A stretch of DNA of 64,000 nucleotides from Variovorax ginsengisoli (GCF_030486595.1 NZ_JAUJZH010000004.1:124001-188000), one strand, 5' to 3'. Shown: positions 17,514 to 27,062, counted from the first letter of the stretch. The notes: generated by a model not told the origin, from the sequence alone. Made by a program: numbers and translations.

Positions 17514-17560
17514 TGAAGCACCGCGGAACCGGCTTTGCCGGGCCGCTGGTGTTGCCCCCG
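17514..17560. repeat. Dispersed GC-rich intergenic repeat, copy A
   Basis: The segment running from GTGAAGCACCGCGGAACC to GTTGCCCCC is closely similar to the reverse complement of 26308-26355 (about 40 of 48 positions by eye). It fills much of the 138-base gap between the convergent TctC and DUF1840 genes, next to a GGCAGGGGG-rich stretch. It is a non-coding dispersed repeat. Confidence 0.55.
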
Positions 17561-17609
17561 GCAGGGGGTGGGCGCCCGGACACGAAGTGCCGGGCAACCT
17601 GGGGGCGAG

Positions 17610-17933
17610 CTACACCTCCCAGATGACGTCCTTGCCGTCGGCCAGGGAGTCCTTGAGCATGTGAAGCAGGGGCGTCGCCCGCTGGCGCAGGCCGACGTGC
17701 TGCTTCTCGGCCTCGTTGTCGTGTCCTTCCACCGCGTAGGCGTCGGCGTTGTGGAGGTTTTCGCCTTCGCGCGCCATGGCGGCCTCGAGTGCCGCGATGG
17801 CGGCCGGCATCTGGTCGGTCGTGATCACGCCCTTCGGGGCCGGCGCCCGGCCGATGATCTCGAACAACTGACGCGCGTTCACCTCGAGCATCACGAAGGG
17901 GGGCGTCGCCCGCGATTGGAATCGATACAGCAT
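17610..17933 (-). CDS. DUF1840 family protein
   Basis: A 107-residue soluble protein of the DUF1840 family, known mainly from betaproteobacteria. It begins MLYRFQSRATPPFVMLE and contains a charged helix with PAAIAALEAAM; a conserved-looking LHMLKDS segment lies near the C-terminus. Function is unknown. It lies 11 bases after the cfa gene on the same strand and is probably co-transcribed with it. Confidence 0.8.
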   Translation of the reverse strand: MLYRFQSRATPPFVMLEVNARQLFEIIGRAPAPKGVITTDQMPAAIAALEAAMAREGENLHNADAYAVEGHDNEAEKQHVGLRQRATPLLHMLKDSLADGKDVIWEV

Positions 17934-17944
17934 GAAGCCTCTCT

Positions 17945-19216
17945 TTACTTGTTGTAGATGTAGTCGCGGTTGAAAGGGTACTCCGATTGCGCGCCGCGCA
18001 GCGACCGCGCGTCGACCTGGCCGTCGGGCTTGGTCGACAGCATCTGGTGCAGCGATATCCAGCCCTGCTCGAAGCTCATCGCCGAACCGGCCAGGTAGAG
18101 CCGGTAGGCGCGAAGGATCCGCTCGGCATTCTCGGCCTGGCGCCCGCCGCTTTTCTGCAGCACCTGGCGCGCCTCGTCGAGCCGGGCCTCCAGGGTGTCG
18201 GACCAGGCCCACAGCGTGCGCGCGTAGTGCGGCCGCAGGTTCTCGGTATCGACCATCTCGAGCCCGGCCGCCGCGGTCTCCCGCAGCACGTGGGTCACGT
18301 GCAGCAGTTCGCCGCCCGGGAAGATGTACTTCTCGATGAAGTCGCCCATGCCGGCGCCGAGCTGCCGGTAATCGAGCCCGCCCGAAGTGATGCCGTGGTT
18401 CATCACCAGCCCGCCGGGCGCCAGCAGCGCATGCAGCTTGCGGAAATAGGTCCCCATGTTGGCGCTGCCCACATGCTCGAACATGCCCACCGAGGAGATC
18501 TTGTCGAAGGGCTGGGCGTCGTCAAGCTGCCGGTAGTCGCGCAGCTCGACCCGAACCCGGCCCTGCAGCCCCTTCTCGTCGATCAGGCGCTGCACATGGG
18601 CGTGCTGGTTCTTCGACAGCGTGATGCCGGTGGCATCCACGCCGTAGTGCTCGGCCGCCCACATGAGCAGCGCGCCCCAGCCCGAGCCGATGTCCAGGTA
18701 GCGCTCGCCCGGCCTCAGCATCAGCTTGCGGCAGATGTGGTCGAGCTTGGCCTCCTGGGCCTGGGCCAGCGTCATGTCCGTGTCACGGAAGTAGGCGCAC
18801 GAATAGACCCGCCGCGGATCGAGCCACAGGGCGTAGAAATCGTCCGAGACGTCGTAGTGGAATTCGATCTGGGCCGCGTCCTTGCCCAGCGAATGCGAGC
18901 CGCGCGACTTGGCGCGGCGCTGCAGGCGGCTCCACCAGCCGGTGTTGGTCTCGGCCGGATTGCCGGGCAGCAGCCCGACCGCGGCATCGATCAGGTCGCG
19001 CATGGCGCCCTCGATCTGGACCCGGCCCTCCACATAGGCCTCGCCGATGGCGCCGATCTGGCGTCGCCCCAGCTTGGCCAGTTCGGACCAGTCCTTGAAG
19101 GCCAGGGTGACCCGGGCGCCGGCCTTGGCGACCTGCCGGCCATCGGGGAGTTGCAGCGCGATGGGAACGGACAGCGAGGAAAGCTGGGACTCGATCTTCG
19201 GTATCAGGCTTTGCAT
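17945..19216 (-). CDS. cfa: Cyclopropane-fatty-acyl-phospholipid synthase family methyltransferase
   Basis: An SAM-dependent methyltransferase that would convert unsaturated membrane acyl chains into cyclopropane chains. It has 423 residues from the ATG at 19216; ATGs at 19225 and 19264 are also in frame and none has a strong ribosome-binding site. The SAM motif [20 protein letters not shown], the [18 protein letters not shown] block and the later FEHVG and FPGGELL segments are diagnostic of the Cfa family. The N-terminal part resembles an SCP2-like lipid-binding region. It is divergent from the aryl-CoA operon. The exact reaction could also be methylation of another lipid. Confidence 0.84.
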   Translation of the reverse strand: MQSLIPKIESQLSSLSVPIALQLPDGRQVAKAGARVTLAFKDWSELAKLGRRQIGAIGEAYVEGRVQIEGAMRDLIDAAVGLLPGNPAETNTGWWSRLQRRAKSRGSHSLGKDAAQIEFHYDVSDDFYALWLDPRRVYSCAYFRDTDMTLAQAQEAKLDHICRKLMLRPGERYLDIGSGWGALLMWAAEHYGVDATGITLSKNQHAHVQRLIDEKGLQGRVRVELRDYRQLDDAQPFDKISSVGMFEHVGSANMGTYFRKLHALLAPGGLVMNHGITSGGLDYRQLGAGMGDFIEKYIFPGGELLHVTHVLRETAAAGLEMVDTENLRPHYARTLWAWSDTLEARLDEARQVLQKSGGRQAENAERILRAYRLYLAGSAMSFEQGWISLHQMLSTKPDGQVDARSLRGAQSEYPFNRDYIYNK

Positions 19217-19285
19217 ACAGAACATTCTTGCCAGTGGAAACGGCCCCGTCAACCGCAGGGTCATGGAACTTCGGGCTTCCCATGG

Positions 19286-19313
19286 TTGACACGAGATCGT
19301 TTATGTCTAAACT
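19286..19313 (+). promoter_or_regulatory. Promoter of the aryl-CoA operon with GTTTA-N4-TAAAC operator
   Basis: TTGACA (19286-19291) and TAAACT (19308-19313) are separated by 16 bases. The perfect inverted repeat GTTTA-TGTC-TAAAC (19299-19312) covers the spacer and -10, a typical place for a MarR repressor; the operon encodes one. Transcription would begin near 19320, only a couple of bases before the ATG at 19322, and no ribosome-binding site is visible. The mRNA may therefore be leaderless. Confidence 0.55.
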
Positions 19314-19321
19314 ATTTATCC

Positions 19322-21679
19322 ATGAATAGCTTTACCCCGAATCTTCGCCGCGTGCTGTGCATCGGCGGTGGCCCCGCAGGGCTCTACTTCGCGCTGCTGA
19401 TGAAGGCCCGCGAGCCTTCGCTGGAGATCACGGTGATCGAGCGAAACCGCCCGTTCGACACCTTCGGCTGGGGCGTGGTGCTGAGCGACCAGACGCTGGC
19501 CAACCTGGCCGCGGCCGACGCGCCGACCGCCAAGCTGATCGGCAACGAGTTCCATCACTGGGATGACATCCAGGTCTTCTTCAAGGGCCGGCAGGTGCGC
19601 TCGGGCGGCCACGGCTTCTGCGGCATCGGCCGCAAGCGGCTGCTCAACATCCTGCAGGAGCGCTGCCTCGAGCTCGGCGTCAACCTGGTGTTCGAGACCG
19701 ACGCCACCGACGACCAGGCCCTGGCGGCGCAATACAAGGCCGACCTCGTGATCGCCAGCGACGGGCTCAACAGCCGCATCCGCCAGCGCTACGCCGAGGT
19801 CTACCAGCCCGACATCGACCTGCGCAAGTGCCGCTTCGTCTGGCTCGGCACCCACCAGACCTTCGACGCCTTCACCTTCGCCTTCGAACAGACCGAGCAC
19901 GGCTGGTTCCAGGCCCACGCCTACCAGTTCGACGACAAGACCTCGACCTTCATCGTCGAGACGCCCGAGGCGGTCTGGCAGGCCCACGGGCTCGACAAGA
20001 TGGAGCAGCCCGAGGCCATCGCCTTCTGCGAGAAGCTGTTCGCCAAATACCTGGGCGGCCACGCGCTGATCAGCAACGCCACCCACCTGCGCGGCTCGGC
20101 CAACTGGATCCGCTTCCCGCGCGTGGTCTGCAACCACTGGACGCACCGGATCGAGGTCGACGGCCGGACGGTGCCGGTGGTGCTGATGGGCGACGCCGCC
20201 CACACCGCGCACTTCTCGATCGGCTCCGGCACCAAACTGGCGCTCGAAGACGCGATCGACCTCGCCAACGAGTTCGAAAGCGGCGGCGACATCGACCCCG
20301 TGCTCGAGGCTTACGAGGCCCGCCGCAGCGTCGAGGTGCTGAAGATCCAGAACGCGGCGCGCAACTCCACCGAATGGTTCGAGAACGTGCCGCGCTACAC
20401 CGGCATGGAGATCGAGCAGTTCGCCTATTCGCTGCTCACGCGCTCGCAGCGCATCAGCCACGAGAACCTGCGGCTGCGCGACACGCAGTGGCTGGGCGGC
20501 TACGAGCAGTGGCTGTCGGGCGGCAAGCCGATCGCACCGATGCTGATGCCGCTCAAGGTGCGCGGCCTCGAGCTCAAGAACCGCATCGTCGTCTCGCCCA
20601 TGGCCACCTACAGCGCGGTCGACGGCGTGCCGCAGGACTTCCTGCTGGTGCACCTGGGCGCGCGCGCGCTGGGCGGCGCCGCGATGGTGATGGTCGAGAT
20701 GACCAGCCCGACGCCCGAGGGCCGCATCACGCCCGGCTGCACCGGGCTCTACAACGACGCCCAGCAGGCGGCCTTCCAGCGCATCGTCGACTTCGTCCAT
20801 GCGCAGTCGAGCGCCAAGATCGGCATGCAGCTCGGCCACAGCGGTCCCAAGGGCTCGACCCAGCTCGGCTGGGAAGTCACCGACGAGCCGCTCGCCTCCG
20901 GCAACTGGCCGCTGTTGTCGGCCAGCGCGCTGGCGTACGGCGAGCAGAACCAGCTGCCGGCGGCGATGACCCGCGAGCAAATGGACCAGATGCGCGACCA
21001 GTTCGTTGCCTCCACCCGCCGCGCCGCCGAGATCGGCTTCGACTGGCTCGAGCTGCACTGCGCCCACGGCTACCTGCTGTCGGCCTTCCTGAGCCCGCTG
21101 ACCAATTTGCGCACCGACGACTACGGCGGCAGCCTCGAGAACCGCCTGCGCTACCCGCTCGAGGTGTTCCGCGCCATGCGCGCCGCCTGGCCGGCCGAGC
21201 GCCCGATGAGCGTGCGCATCTCGGCCCACGACTGGGCGCCGGGCGGCAACACCGACGCCGACGCGGTGGCCATGGCTCGCGCCTTCAAGGAAGCCGGCGC
21301 CGACTTCATCGACGTCTCCTCGGGCCAGACCACCCGGGCCGCCAAGCCGGTCTATGGCCGCATGTACCAGACGCCTTTCGCCGACCGGATCCGCAACGAA
21401 GTCGGCATCTCGACCATCGCGGTCGGCGCCATCACCGACGCCGACCAGGCCAACAGCATCATCGCGGCCGGCCGTGCCGACCTCTGCGCGATCGCCCGGC
21501 CGCACCTGGCCGATCCGGCCTGGACCTTGCACGAGGCGGCCAAGCTGCAGAGCCGCGATGTCGACTGGCCGAAGCAGTACCTGAGCGGGCGCGACCAGAT
21601 GTACCGCGAGATCGCCAAGCAGCAGCAGCTGGCGGCGGCGCTGGCGGCCGCTCCGCGCGCGGCCGAAGAGGAGCAATGA
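19322..21679 (+). CDS. Bifunctional aryl-CoA flavin monooxygenase / old-yellow-enzyme reductase (2-aminobenzoyl-CoA or salicylyl-CoA type)
   Basis: A 785-residue fusion. Residues 1-390 are a group A flavin monooxygenase, with GGGPAG at 15-20 for FAD and [15 protein letters not shown] near 280. Residues from about 400 are an OYE reductase, with [27 protein letters not shown] and [15 protein letters not shown]. The architecture and size equal 2-aminobenzoyl-CoA monooxygenase/reductase of the aerobic anthranilate pathway; proteins named salicylyl-CoA 5-hydroxylase share it. It would hydroxylate and then reduce the aromatic CoA ester. Downstream genes for a CoA ligase, crotonase, acyl-CoA dehydrogenase and Rid protein support a complete CoA-ester route. 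Which acid is used is not decided by sequence. Confidence 0.85.
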   Translation: MNSFTPNLRRVLCIGGGPAGLYFALLMKAREPSLEITVIERNRPFDTFGWGVVLSDQTLANLAAADAPTAKLIGNEFHHWDDIQVFFKGRQVRSGGHGFCGIGRKRLLNILQERCLELGVNLVFETDATDDQALAAQYKADLVIASDGLNSRIRQRYAEVYQPDIDLRKCRFVWLGTHQTFDAFTFAFEQTEHGWFQAHAYQFDDKTSTFIVETPEAVWQAHGLDKMEQPEAIAFCEKLFAKYLGGHALISNATHLRGSANWIRFPRVVCNHWTHRIEVDGRTVPVVLMGDAAHTAHFSIGSGTKLALEDAIDLANEFESGGDIDPVLEAYEARRSVEVLKIQNAARNSTEWFENVPRYTGMEIEQFAYSLLTRSQRISHENLRLRDTQWLGGYEQWLSGGKPIAPMLMPLKVRGLELKNRIVVSPMATYSAVDGVPQDFLLVHLGARALGGAAMVMVEMTSPTPEGRITPGCTGLYNDAQQAAFQRIVDFVHAQSSAKIGMQLGHSGPKGSTQLGWEVTDEPLASGNWPLLSASALAYGEQNQLPAAMTREQMDQMRDQFVASTRRAAEIGFDWLELHCAHGYLLSAFLSPLTNLRTDDYGGSLENRLRYPLEVFRAMRAAWPAERPMSVRISAHDWAPGGNTDADAVAMARAFKEAGADFIDVSSGQTTRAAKPVYGRMYQTPFADRIRNEVGISTIAVGAITDADQANSIIAAGRADLCAIARPHLADPAWTLHEAAKLQSRDVDWPKQYLSGRDQMYREIAKQQQLAAALAAAPRAAEEEQ

Positions 21680-21684
21680 AATGA

Positions 21685-21767
21685 AAAGCCCCCACGCTCA
21701 TCGCTTTGCGTATCGCTGCCCCCCGAGGGGGCGCTCAGTGCCCTTCGGGCGGCCGGGCGGGCACTGA
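21685..21767. repeat. GC-rich intergenic repeat with nested hairpins
   Basis: This 80-base stretch between the monooxygenase and MarR genes reads CCCCCACGCTC, GCTGCCCCCCGAGGGGGC and CCCTTCGGGCGG. It contains at least two hairpins. I know closely similar elements from intergenic regions of Comamonadaceae genomes. No second copy was found in this window. It may stabilise or attenuate mRNA within the operon. Confidence 0.5.
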
Positions 21768-21768
21768 C

Positions 21769-22245
21769 ATGGACCTCGAAGCACGCGCCCACAGCGAGCA
21801 CCCGGACGAGCTCCGGCTCTGGCTGCGCCTGCTGACCTGCACCCAGCTGATCGAGAAGCAGGTGCGCAACGAGCTGCGCGAGCAGTTCGCCACCACCTTG
21901 CCGCGCTTCGACCTGATGTCGCAGCTCGAACGTTCGCCCGAGGGACTCAAGATGAACGAGCTGTCGCGCCGCATGATGGTCACGGGCGGCAACGTCACCG
22001 GCATCACCGACCAGCTGGTCACCGAGGGCCTGGTCGAGCGGGTCGATGTCGCTGGCGACCGCCGCGCCTGGCGGGTGCGCCTCACGGCGCGCGGACGCAA
22101 GCTCTTCAACGACATGGCGCAACAGCACGAAGCCTGGATCTGCGACGCCTTCGCGTCGCTGAGCCCGAAAGAAATCAACCAGCTCCACAAGCTGCTCGGC
22201 AAGGTCAAGCAGCACTCGCATCAACAAATGGCGGAGGCCCTATGA
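21769..22245 (+). CDS. MarR-family regulator of the aryl-CoA operon
   Basis: A 158-residue MarR protein. The helix-turn-helix includes [22 protein letters not shown] and the wing [18 protein letters not shown]. It starts right after the GC-rich repeat and its stop overlaps the crotonase ATG (ATGA). Because it is embedded in the operon, it probably represses the promoter at 19286-19313 and responds to an aryl-CoA intermediate, as BadR- and FerR-like MarR proteins do (inference). Confidence 0.83.
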   Translation: MDLEARAHSEHPDELRLWLRLLTCTQLIEKQVRNELREQFATTLPRFDLMSQLERSPEGLKMNELSRRMMVTGGNVTGITDQLVTEGLVERVDVAGDRRAWRVRLTARGRKLFNDMAQQHEAWICDAFASLSPKEINQLHKLLGKVKQHSHQQMAEAL

Positions 22246-23096
22246 AGCACTACATCGGCGCGACGAGTCCCATGCGCGCACAGTTCGAACCCAAGGCCGG
22301 CTACCAGGCCGAGCATTTCTCGTGGGCCTTCGAGGCCGGCGTCGGCACCATCACCCTGAACCGCCCGGAGCGCAAGAACCCGCTCACCTTCGACTCCTAC
22401 GGCGAGCTGCGCGACCTGTTCCGGGCGCTGAACTACGCCACCGACGTCAAGGCGATCGTGGTCACGGGCGCCGGCGGCAATTTCTGCTCGGGCGGCGACG
22501 TCCACGAGATCATCGGCCCGCTGACCCGCATGACGATGCCCGAGCTGCTCGAGTTCACCCGCATGACCGGCGACCTCGTGAAGGCGATCCGCCACTGCCC
22601 GCAGCCGATCGTCGGCGCCATCGACGGCGTCTGCGCCGGCGCCGGCGCCATGATCGCGCTGGCCTGCGACCTGCGCTACGGCTCGCCCGCGACCAAGACC
22701 GCCTTCCTGTTCACGCGGGTCGGCCTGGCCGGCGCCGACATGGGCGCCTGCGCCCTGCTGCCGCGTGTGATCGGCCAGGGCCGCGCCTCCGAGCTGCTGT
22801 TCACCGGCCGCGCGATGACCGCGCAGGAGGGCCAGGCCTGGGGCTTCTTCAACGCCCTGCACGACAGCGACGCCCTGCTCGCCGCCGCCACCGCGGTCGC
22901 CCGCGACCTGGCCGAAGGCCCGAGCTTCGCCCACGGCATGACCAAGACCATGCTGTCGCAGGAATGGTCGATGACCATCGACCAGGCGATCGAGGCCGAG
23001 GCCCAGGCCCAGGCGATCTGCATGCAGACAGAAGACTTCAAGCGCGCCTACGAGGCCTTCTCGGCCAAGCGCAAGCCCGCCTTCCAGGGAGACTGA
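22242..23096 (+). CDS. Enoyl-CoA hydratase/isomerase (crotonase) family protein
   Basis: A 284-residue crotonase-fold protein for the lower part of the aryl-CoA pathway. The fold is clear: [27 protein letters not shown] for the oxyanion hole, and the segment beginning [12 protein letters not shown]. In classical enoyl-CoA hydratase two glutamates sit in GxCE and PEI positions; here these read GAM and FTRV. It may therefore catalyse a different crotonase reaction such as ring opening or isomerisation rather than simple hydration. GGAGG precedes the ATG, which overlaps the MarR stop. Confidence 0.83.
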   Translation: MKHYIGATSPMRAQFEPKAGYQAEHFSWAFEAGVGTITLNRPERKNPLTFDSYGELRDLFRALNYATDVKAIVVTGAGGNFCSGGDVHEIIGPLTRMTMPELLEFTRMTGDLVKAIRHCPQPIVGAIDGVCAGAGAMIALACDLRYGSPATKTAFLFTRVGLAGADMGACALLPRVIGQGRASELLFTGRAMTAQEGQAWGFFNALHDSDALLAAATAVARDLAEGPSFAHGMTKTMLSQEWSMTIDQAIEAEAQAQAICMQTEDFKRAYEAFSAKRKPAFQGD

Positions 23097-23101
23097 TCGA
23101 G

Positions 23102-24295
23102 ATGGCCGCATCCGCTGTAGACCCTTCGACGGCGCATCTCGCGCTGCCCTTCTTCGACGAGGCGCACCGCGCCCTCGCGCGCGACCTGCTGCCCTGGGCG
23201 GCGGCGCAATCGGTGGACGAGCGCGACGACCGCGCCGCCTGCCGCGACTGGGTACGCCGGCTCGGCGACGGCGGCTGGCTGCGCTACTGCGTGCCCGCCG
23301 CCTCGGGCGGCGCGCTCGAGCGCCTCGACTCGCGCGCACTGGTGCTGCTGCGCGAGACGCTCGCCTTCCACTCGCCGCTGGCCGATTTCGCCTTCGCGAT
23401 GCAGGGGCTGGGCAGCGGCGCCATCACGCTCGCCGGCAGCGCCGCGCAGCAGGCCGGCTACCTGGTGCCGGTCGGACGCGGCGACAAGATCGCCGCCTTC
23501 GCGCTCAGCGAGCCCGAGGCCGGCTCCGACGTCGGCGCGATGGCGATGCGCGCCGAGCCGACCGCCGACGGCTGGCGCCTCACGGGCGAGAAGACCTGGA
23601 TCAGCAACGGCGGCATCGCCGATTTCTACTGCGTCTTCGCCAAGACCGATCCGGCCGCCGGCTCGCGCGGCATCACCGCCTTCATCGTCGACGCCAGCAC
23701 GCCCGGTCTCGACACCTCGGCCCACATCGAGGTGATGGCGCCGCATCCGCTCGCGACCCTGCGCTTCGACGGTTGCACGGTGCCGCGCACGGCCCAGCTC
23801 GGCGAGCTCAACGGCGGCTTCAAGCTGGCGATGCGCACGCTCGACATCTTCCGCGCATCGGTGGCGGGTGCGGCGCTCGGCATGGCGCGGCGAGCCCTCG
23901 CCGAAGCCATCCAGCATGCCCAGAAGCGCAAGATGTTCGGCCAGACCCTGGCCGATTTCCAGCTCACCCAAGCCAAGCTCGGCGAGATGGCGGCGCTGAT
24001 CGACAGCGCCGCGCTCCTGACCTACCGCGCAGCCTGGATGCGCGACGACAGCGAGCGCCGCGGAGCACCTGCCGTCGGCGACCTGACCGCCGCCGCCGCG
24101 ATGGCCAAGATGTGCGCCACCGAGAACGCCAGCCGCGTGATCGACATGGCGCTGCAGATGCACGGCGGCCTCGGCGTCAAGGTCGGGACCAAGGTCGAGA
24201 GCCTCTACCGCGACATTCGTTCGCTGCGCATCTACGAGGGCGCAACCGAAGTCCAGCAACTGATCATCGGCAAGGCCGTCTTGAGGCAAAAATGA
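23102..24295 (+). CDS. Acyl-CoA dehydrogenase family protein
   Basis: A 397-residue flavin dehydrogenase that oxidises a CoA ester. Family blocks are AFALSEPEAGSDVGAM for the flavin/substrate site, KTWISNGGIADFY, and GVKVGTKVESLYRDIR with IYEGATEVQQLIIGKAVL at the end; the Glu of YEGATE is at the usual catalytic-region position. It lies 5 bases after the crotonase gene and its stop overlaps the ligase ATG. It fits an oxidation step after reduction of the ring by the OYE domain. Confidence 0.86.
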   Translation: MAASAVDPSTAHLALPFFDEAHRALARDLLPWAAAQSVDERDDRAACRDWVRRLGDGGWLRYCVPAASGGALERLDSRALVLLRETLAFHSPLADFAFAMQGLGSGAITLAGSAAQQAGYLVPVGRGDKIAAFALSEPEAGSDVGAMAMRAEPTADGWRLTGEKTWISNGGIADFYCVFAKTDPAAGSRGITAFIVDASTPGLDTSAHIEVMAPHPLATLRFDGCTVPRTAQLGELNGGFKLAMRTLDIFRASVAGAALGMARRALAEAIQHAQKRKMFGQTLADFQLTQAKLGEMAALIDSAALLTYRAAWMRDDSERRGAPAVGDLTAAAAMAKMCATENASRVIDMALQMHGGLGVKVGTKVESLYRDIRSLRIYEGATEVQQLIIGKAVLRQK

Positions 24296-25911
24296 GCTAC
24301 AGCGCGCAGACCGATCGTTTCGTGCATGACCGCCTGCCGCCGGCCGATCAATTGCCGATCTTCCGCTACGACCTGCCCGAGCTGCAGTTGCCCGACCGGC
24401 TGAACCTGGTCGAGGAACTGCTCGACAAGGCGGTCGACCGGGGCTTCGGCGACCGGCCGATGTTGCGCTCCCCGGGCCGCACGCTGAGCTATGCCGAGTC
24501 GGCCCTCGAGGTCAACCGGATCGCCCAGGTGCTGACCGAGGACCTCGGCCTGGTGCCGGGCAACCGGGTGCTGCTGCGTGGCGGCAATTCGATCTCGATG
24601 GCGCTGGCGTGGCTGGCCGTGGTCAAGGCCGGCATGGTCGCGGTCGCAACCATGCCGCTCCTGCGCGCCAAGGAACTCGGCGAGATCATCGACAAGGCGC
24701 AGCCCACCGTCGCGCTCTGCGAGGGCAAGCTGCTCGACGAACTGGAGGCCGCGCAGCGTGCGCATCCTGTGCTGCGCACCATCGTCGCCTTCAACCGGCT
24801 CGACGCACCCGACTCGCTGACCACCCGCGCGGCGGCCAAGAGCGGCGTCTTCCCGGCCTGTCCGACGGCGGCCGACGACATCGCCCTGCTGGCCTTCACC
24901 TCGGGCACCACCGGCAAGCCCAAGGCCCCGGTCACGACGCACCGCGACGTGCTGGCGATGTGCCAGACCTGGCCGCGCCACGTACTCAAGGCGCGCAGCG
25001 ACGACATCGTGATCGGATCGCCGCCGCTGGCCTTCACCTTCGGGCTCGGCGGCCTGCTGGTGTTTCCGATGTGGGCCGGCGCCTCGGTGTACTTCCACGA
25101 CAAGAGCTACACGCCCGAGAGCATGGTCGAGGTGATCCGCGCGATCGGCGCCACCATCTGCTACACGGCGCCCACCTTCTATCGCCAGATGGCCGCCTTC
25201 GCCAAGACCGCGGGCGTGCCCAGCCTGCGCATCAGCGTGAGCGCCGGCGAGGCCCTGCCCGACGCCACCCGCCAGCTGTGGAAGCAGGCCACCGGCCTCG
25301 AGATGGTCGACGGCATCGGCGGCACCGAGGTCTTCCACATCTACATCTCGGCGGCCGGCGACGAGGTCCGGCGCGGGGCAGTCGGCAAGGCGGTGCCCGG
25401 CTTCACGGCCAGGATCGTCGACGACGAAGGGCGCGAGGTGCCGCGCGGCACGGTCGGCAAGCTGGCCATCATCGGGCCAGTGGGCTGCCGCTACCTCGAC
25501 GACCCGCGCCAGGCGGACTACGTGCGCGACGGCTGGAACTACCCCGGCGACGCCTTCGTCGAGGACGAGGACGGCTATTTCTTCTACCAGTCACGCGCCG
25601 ACGACATGATCGTCACCGCCGGCTACAACGTCGGCGGCCCGGAAGTCGAAGATGCGCTGCTCAAGCATCCGGCGGTGGCCGAATGCGGCGTGATCGGCAA
25701 GCCCGACGAAGAGCGCGGCATGATCGTCAAGGCGTTCTGCGTGCTCAAGCCCGGACACACGGGCGACGCCGCACTGACCAAGGCGCTGCAGGAGCACGTC
25801 AAGGCCACGATCGCACCGTACAAATACCCGCGAGAAATCACCTTCGTGGCCAACCTGCCACGCACCGAGACCGGAAAACTCCAGAGATTCAAATTGAGGC
25901 AAATGACATGA
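24292..25911 (+). CDS. Benzoate-type CoA ligase (probably 2-aminobenzoate-CoA ligase)
   Basis: An adenylate-forming ligase of 539 residues that activates an aromatic acid with ATP and CoA, the first step of the operon's pathway. The P-loop FTSGTTGKPK lies near residue 204, the hinge block YQSRADDMIVTAGYN near 435, and the catalytic lysine is in TETGKLQRFKLR at the C-terminus. The overall form is that of benzoate/2-aminobenzoate CoA ligases. The ATG overlaps the previous stop by 4 bases and is preceded by GAGG. The acid is inferred from the operon. Confidence 0.85.
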   Translation: MSYSAQTDRFVHDRLPPADQLPIFRYDLPELQLPDRLNLVEELLDKAVDRGFGDRPMLRSPGRTLSYAESALEVNRIAQVLTEDLGLVPGNRVLLRGGNSISMALAWLAVVKAGMVAVATMPLLRAKELGEIIDKAQPTVALCEGKLLDELEAAQRAHPVLRTIVAFNRLDAPDSLTTRAAAKSGVFPACPTAADDIALLAFTSGTTGKPKAPVTTHRDVLAMCQTWPRHVLKARSDDIVIGSPPLAFTFGLGGLLVFPMWAGASVYFHDKSYTPESMVEVIRAIGATICYTAPTFYRQMAAFAKTAGVPSLRISVSAGEALPDATRQLWKQATGLEMVDGIGGTEVFHIYISAAGDEVRRGAVGKAVPGFTARIVDDEGREVPRGTVGKLAIIGPVGCRYLDDPRQADYVRDGWNYPGDAFVEDEDGYFFYQSRADDMIVTAGYNVGGPEVEDALLKHPAVAECGVIGKPDEERGMIVKAFCVLKPGHTGDAALTKALQEHVKATIAPYKYPREITFVANLPRTETGKLQRFKLRQMT

Positions 25912-26303
25912 TCAAGCACCTTCAACCTCCAGGCTGGCTGCCCCCCAAGGGCTATGCGAACGGCATCGCCGCGCGCGGCACGCAAATCTTCGTCGGCGGC
26001 CAGATCGGCTGGAATTCGCAGCAACAATTCGAGACCGACGATTTCATCGCGCAGACGGGCCAGGCGCTGCGCAATATCGTCGAGGTGCTGCGCGAAGCCG
26101 GCGCAGGTCCGGAGCACATGGTGCGCATGACCTGGTACATCACCGACCGCGACGAGTACAACAGCCGCCTCGGCGAGCTGGGGCCGGTTTACCGCGAGGC
26201 CGTGGGCCGCAATTTCCCGGCGATGACCTGCGTCCAGGTGGCCAGGCTGGTCGAGTCGCGGGCCAAGGTCGAGATCGAGGTCACGGCGGTCATTCCGGAC
26301 TGA
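25908..26303 (+). CDS. RidA/YjgF/UK114 (Rid) family protein
   Basis: A 131-residue Rid-fold protein. RidA deaminates reactive enamines and imines and uses an arginine in the PARS block. Here that block reads NFPAMTCVQVARL, so the key arginine is replaced by Met and it belongs to a non-archetypal Rid subgroup. In an anthranilate pathway an enamine intermediate must lose ammonia, which makes a Rid partner meaningful (inference). The ATG overlaps the ligase stop by 4 bases. It is the last gene before the dispersed repeat and the terminator. Confidence 0.85.
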   Translation: MIKHLQPPGWLPPKGYANGIAARGTQIFVGGQIGWNSQQQFETDDFIAQTGQALRNIVEVLREAGAGPEHMVRMTWYITDRDEYNSRLGELGPVYREAVGRNFPAMTCVQVARLVESRAKVEIEVTAVIPD

Positions 26304-26307
26304 TTCT

Positions 26308-26355
26308 GGGGGGCGACACCTGCGGGCCGGTGGAGCCGGTTCCGCGGTGTTTCAC
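26308..26355. repeat. Dispersed GC-rich intergenic repeat, copy B
   Basis: The reverse complement of this 48-base stretch (CACCGCGGAACCGGCTCC...) aligns with 17514-17560. It lies just after the Rid gene. The rest of the 263-base gap to rplQ holds the terminator and the tRNA gene. Confidence 0.55.
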
Positions 26356-26405
26356 GAAGGACCCGCGGCATCGCGGGGTCCGCGATTTCCAAGAAAGCCA
26401 AAAAC

Positions 26406-26435
26406 AAAAAAGCCCACTCGAAAGTGGGCTTTTTT
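26406..26435. terminator. Bidirectional intrinsic terminator
   Basis: AAAAAAGCCCACT-CGAA-AGTGGGCTTTTTT is a perfect stem with a CGAA loop, flanked by A and T runs on both sides. It can stop the plus-strand aryl-CoA operon and the minus-strand rplQ/tRNA transcript. Confidence 0.9.
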
Positions 26436-26471
26436 GCTTCGTCGACAGCCCTTTTTGGGTTGTCGGGAATT

Positions 26472-26548
<77 letters not shown>

Positions 26549-26566
26549 GCAAGATGGAATTATATA

Positions 26567-26968
26567 CTATTCTGCGGCGTTTTGCGAGTCGTCCGAAGAT
26601 TCTGTCACTTCGGGGCGATCGACCAGTTCGACCAGGGCCATGGGCGCGTTGTCGCCGACGCGGAAACCCATTTTCAGGATGCGCGTGTAGCCGCCGGGAC
26701 GTGCCTGGTAGCGCGGGCCGAGCTCGCCGAACAGCTTGACGACCATGTCGCGGTCGCGCAGGCGGTCGAAGGCAAGGCGCTTGTTGGCGACCGTCGGCTT
26801 CTTGGCCAGGGTGATCATCGGTTCGATGACGCGGCGCAGTTCCTTGGCCTTGGGCAGCGTGGTCTTGATGGCCTCATGCTCGATGAGCGAGTTCATCATG
26901 TTCTGCAGCATCGCGAGGCGGTGCGAGCTGGTGCGGTTGAGTTTGCGGAGTCCGTGACCGTGACGCAT
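26567..26968 (-). CDS. rplQ: 50S ribosomal protein L17
   Basis: L17 of the large subunit, 133 residues, starting [17 protein letters not shown], the invariant family N-terminus. The C-terminus has a short acidic tail (TESSDDSQ). It is the last protein gene of the alpha operon, 105 bases after rpoA, and is followed closely by tRNA-fMet. Confidence 0.97.
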   Translation of the reverse strand: MRHGHGLRKLNRTSSHRLAMLQNMMNSLIEHEAIKTTLPKAKELRRVIEPMITLAKKPTVANKRLAFDRLRDRDMVVKLFGELGPRYQARPGGYTRILKMGFRVGDNAPMALVELVDRPEVTESSDDSQNAAE

Positions 26969-27041
26969 GGTGTGTTTTCCTTTACCTTTTAAATTCGTCC
27001 AGCCGTATCAGGTACTGAACGTTCACCTAAATCAGAAGTTC

Positions 27042-27062
27042 AAGGCCTCCGAAGGAGGCCTT
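27042..27062 (-). other. Intercistronic hairpin after rpoA
   Basis: AAGGCCTCC-GAA-GGAGGCCTT forms a perfect 9-bp stem 11 bases after the rpoA stop. The mRNA context GAGGATAAC before the stem is the same as after rpsD (28158-28178). No U-run follows in the direction of transcription, so mRNA stabilisation or processing is more likely than termination. Confidence 0.6.

Noticed and set aside
17987..19321. 1230-codon plus-strand frame upstream of the aryl-CoA monooxygenase
   Set aside because: The upstream part is antisense to cfa; the flavin motif and homology begin at 19322.
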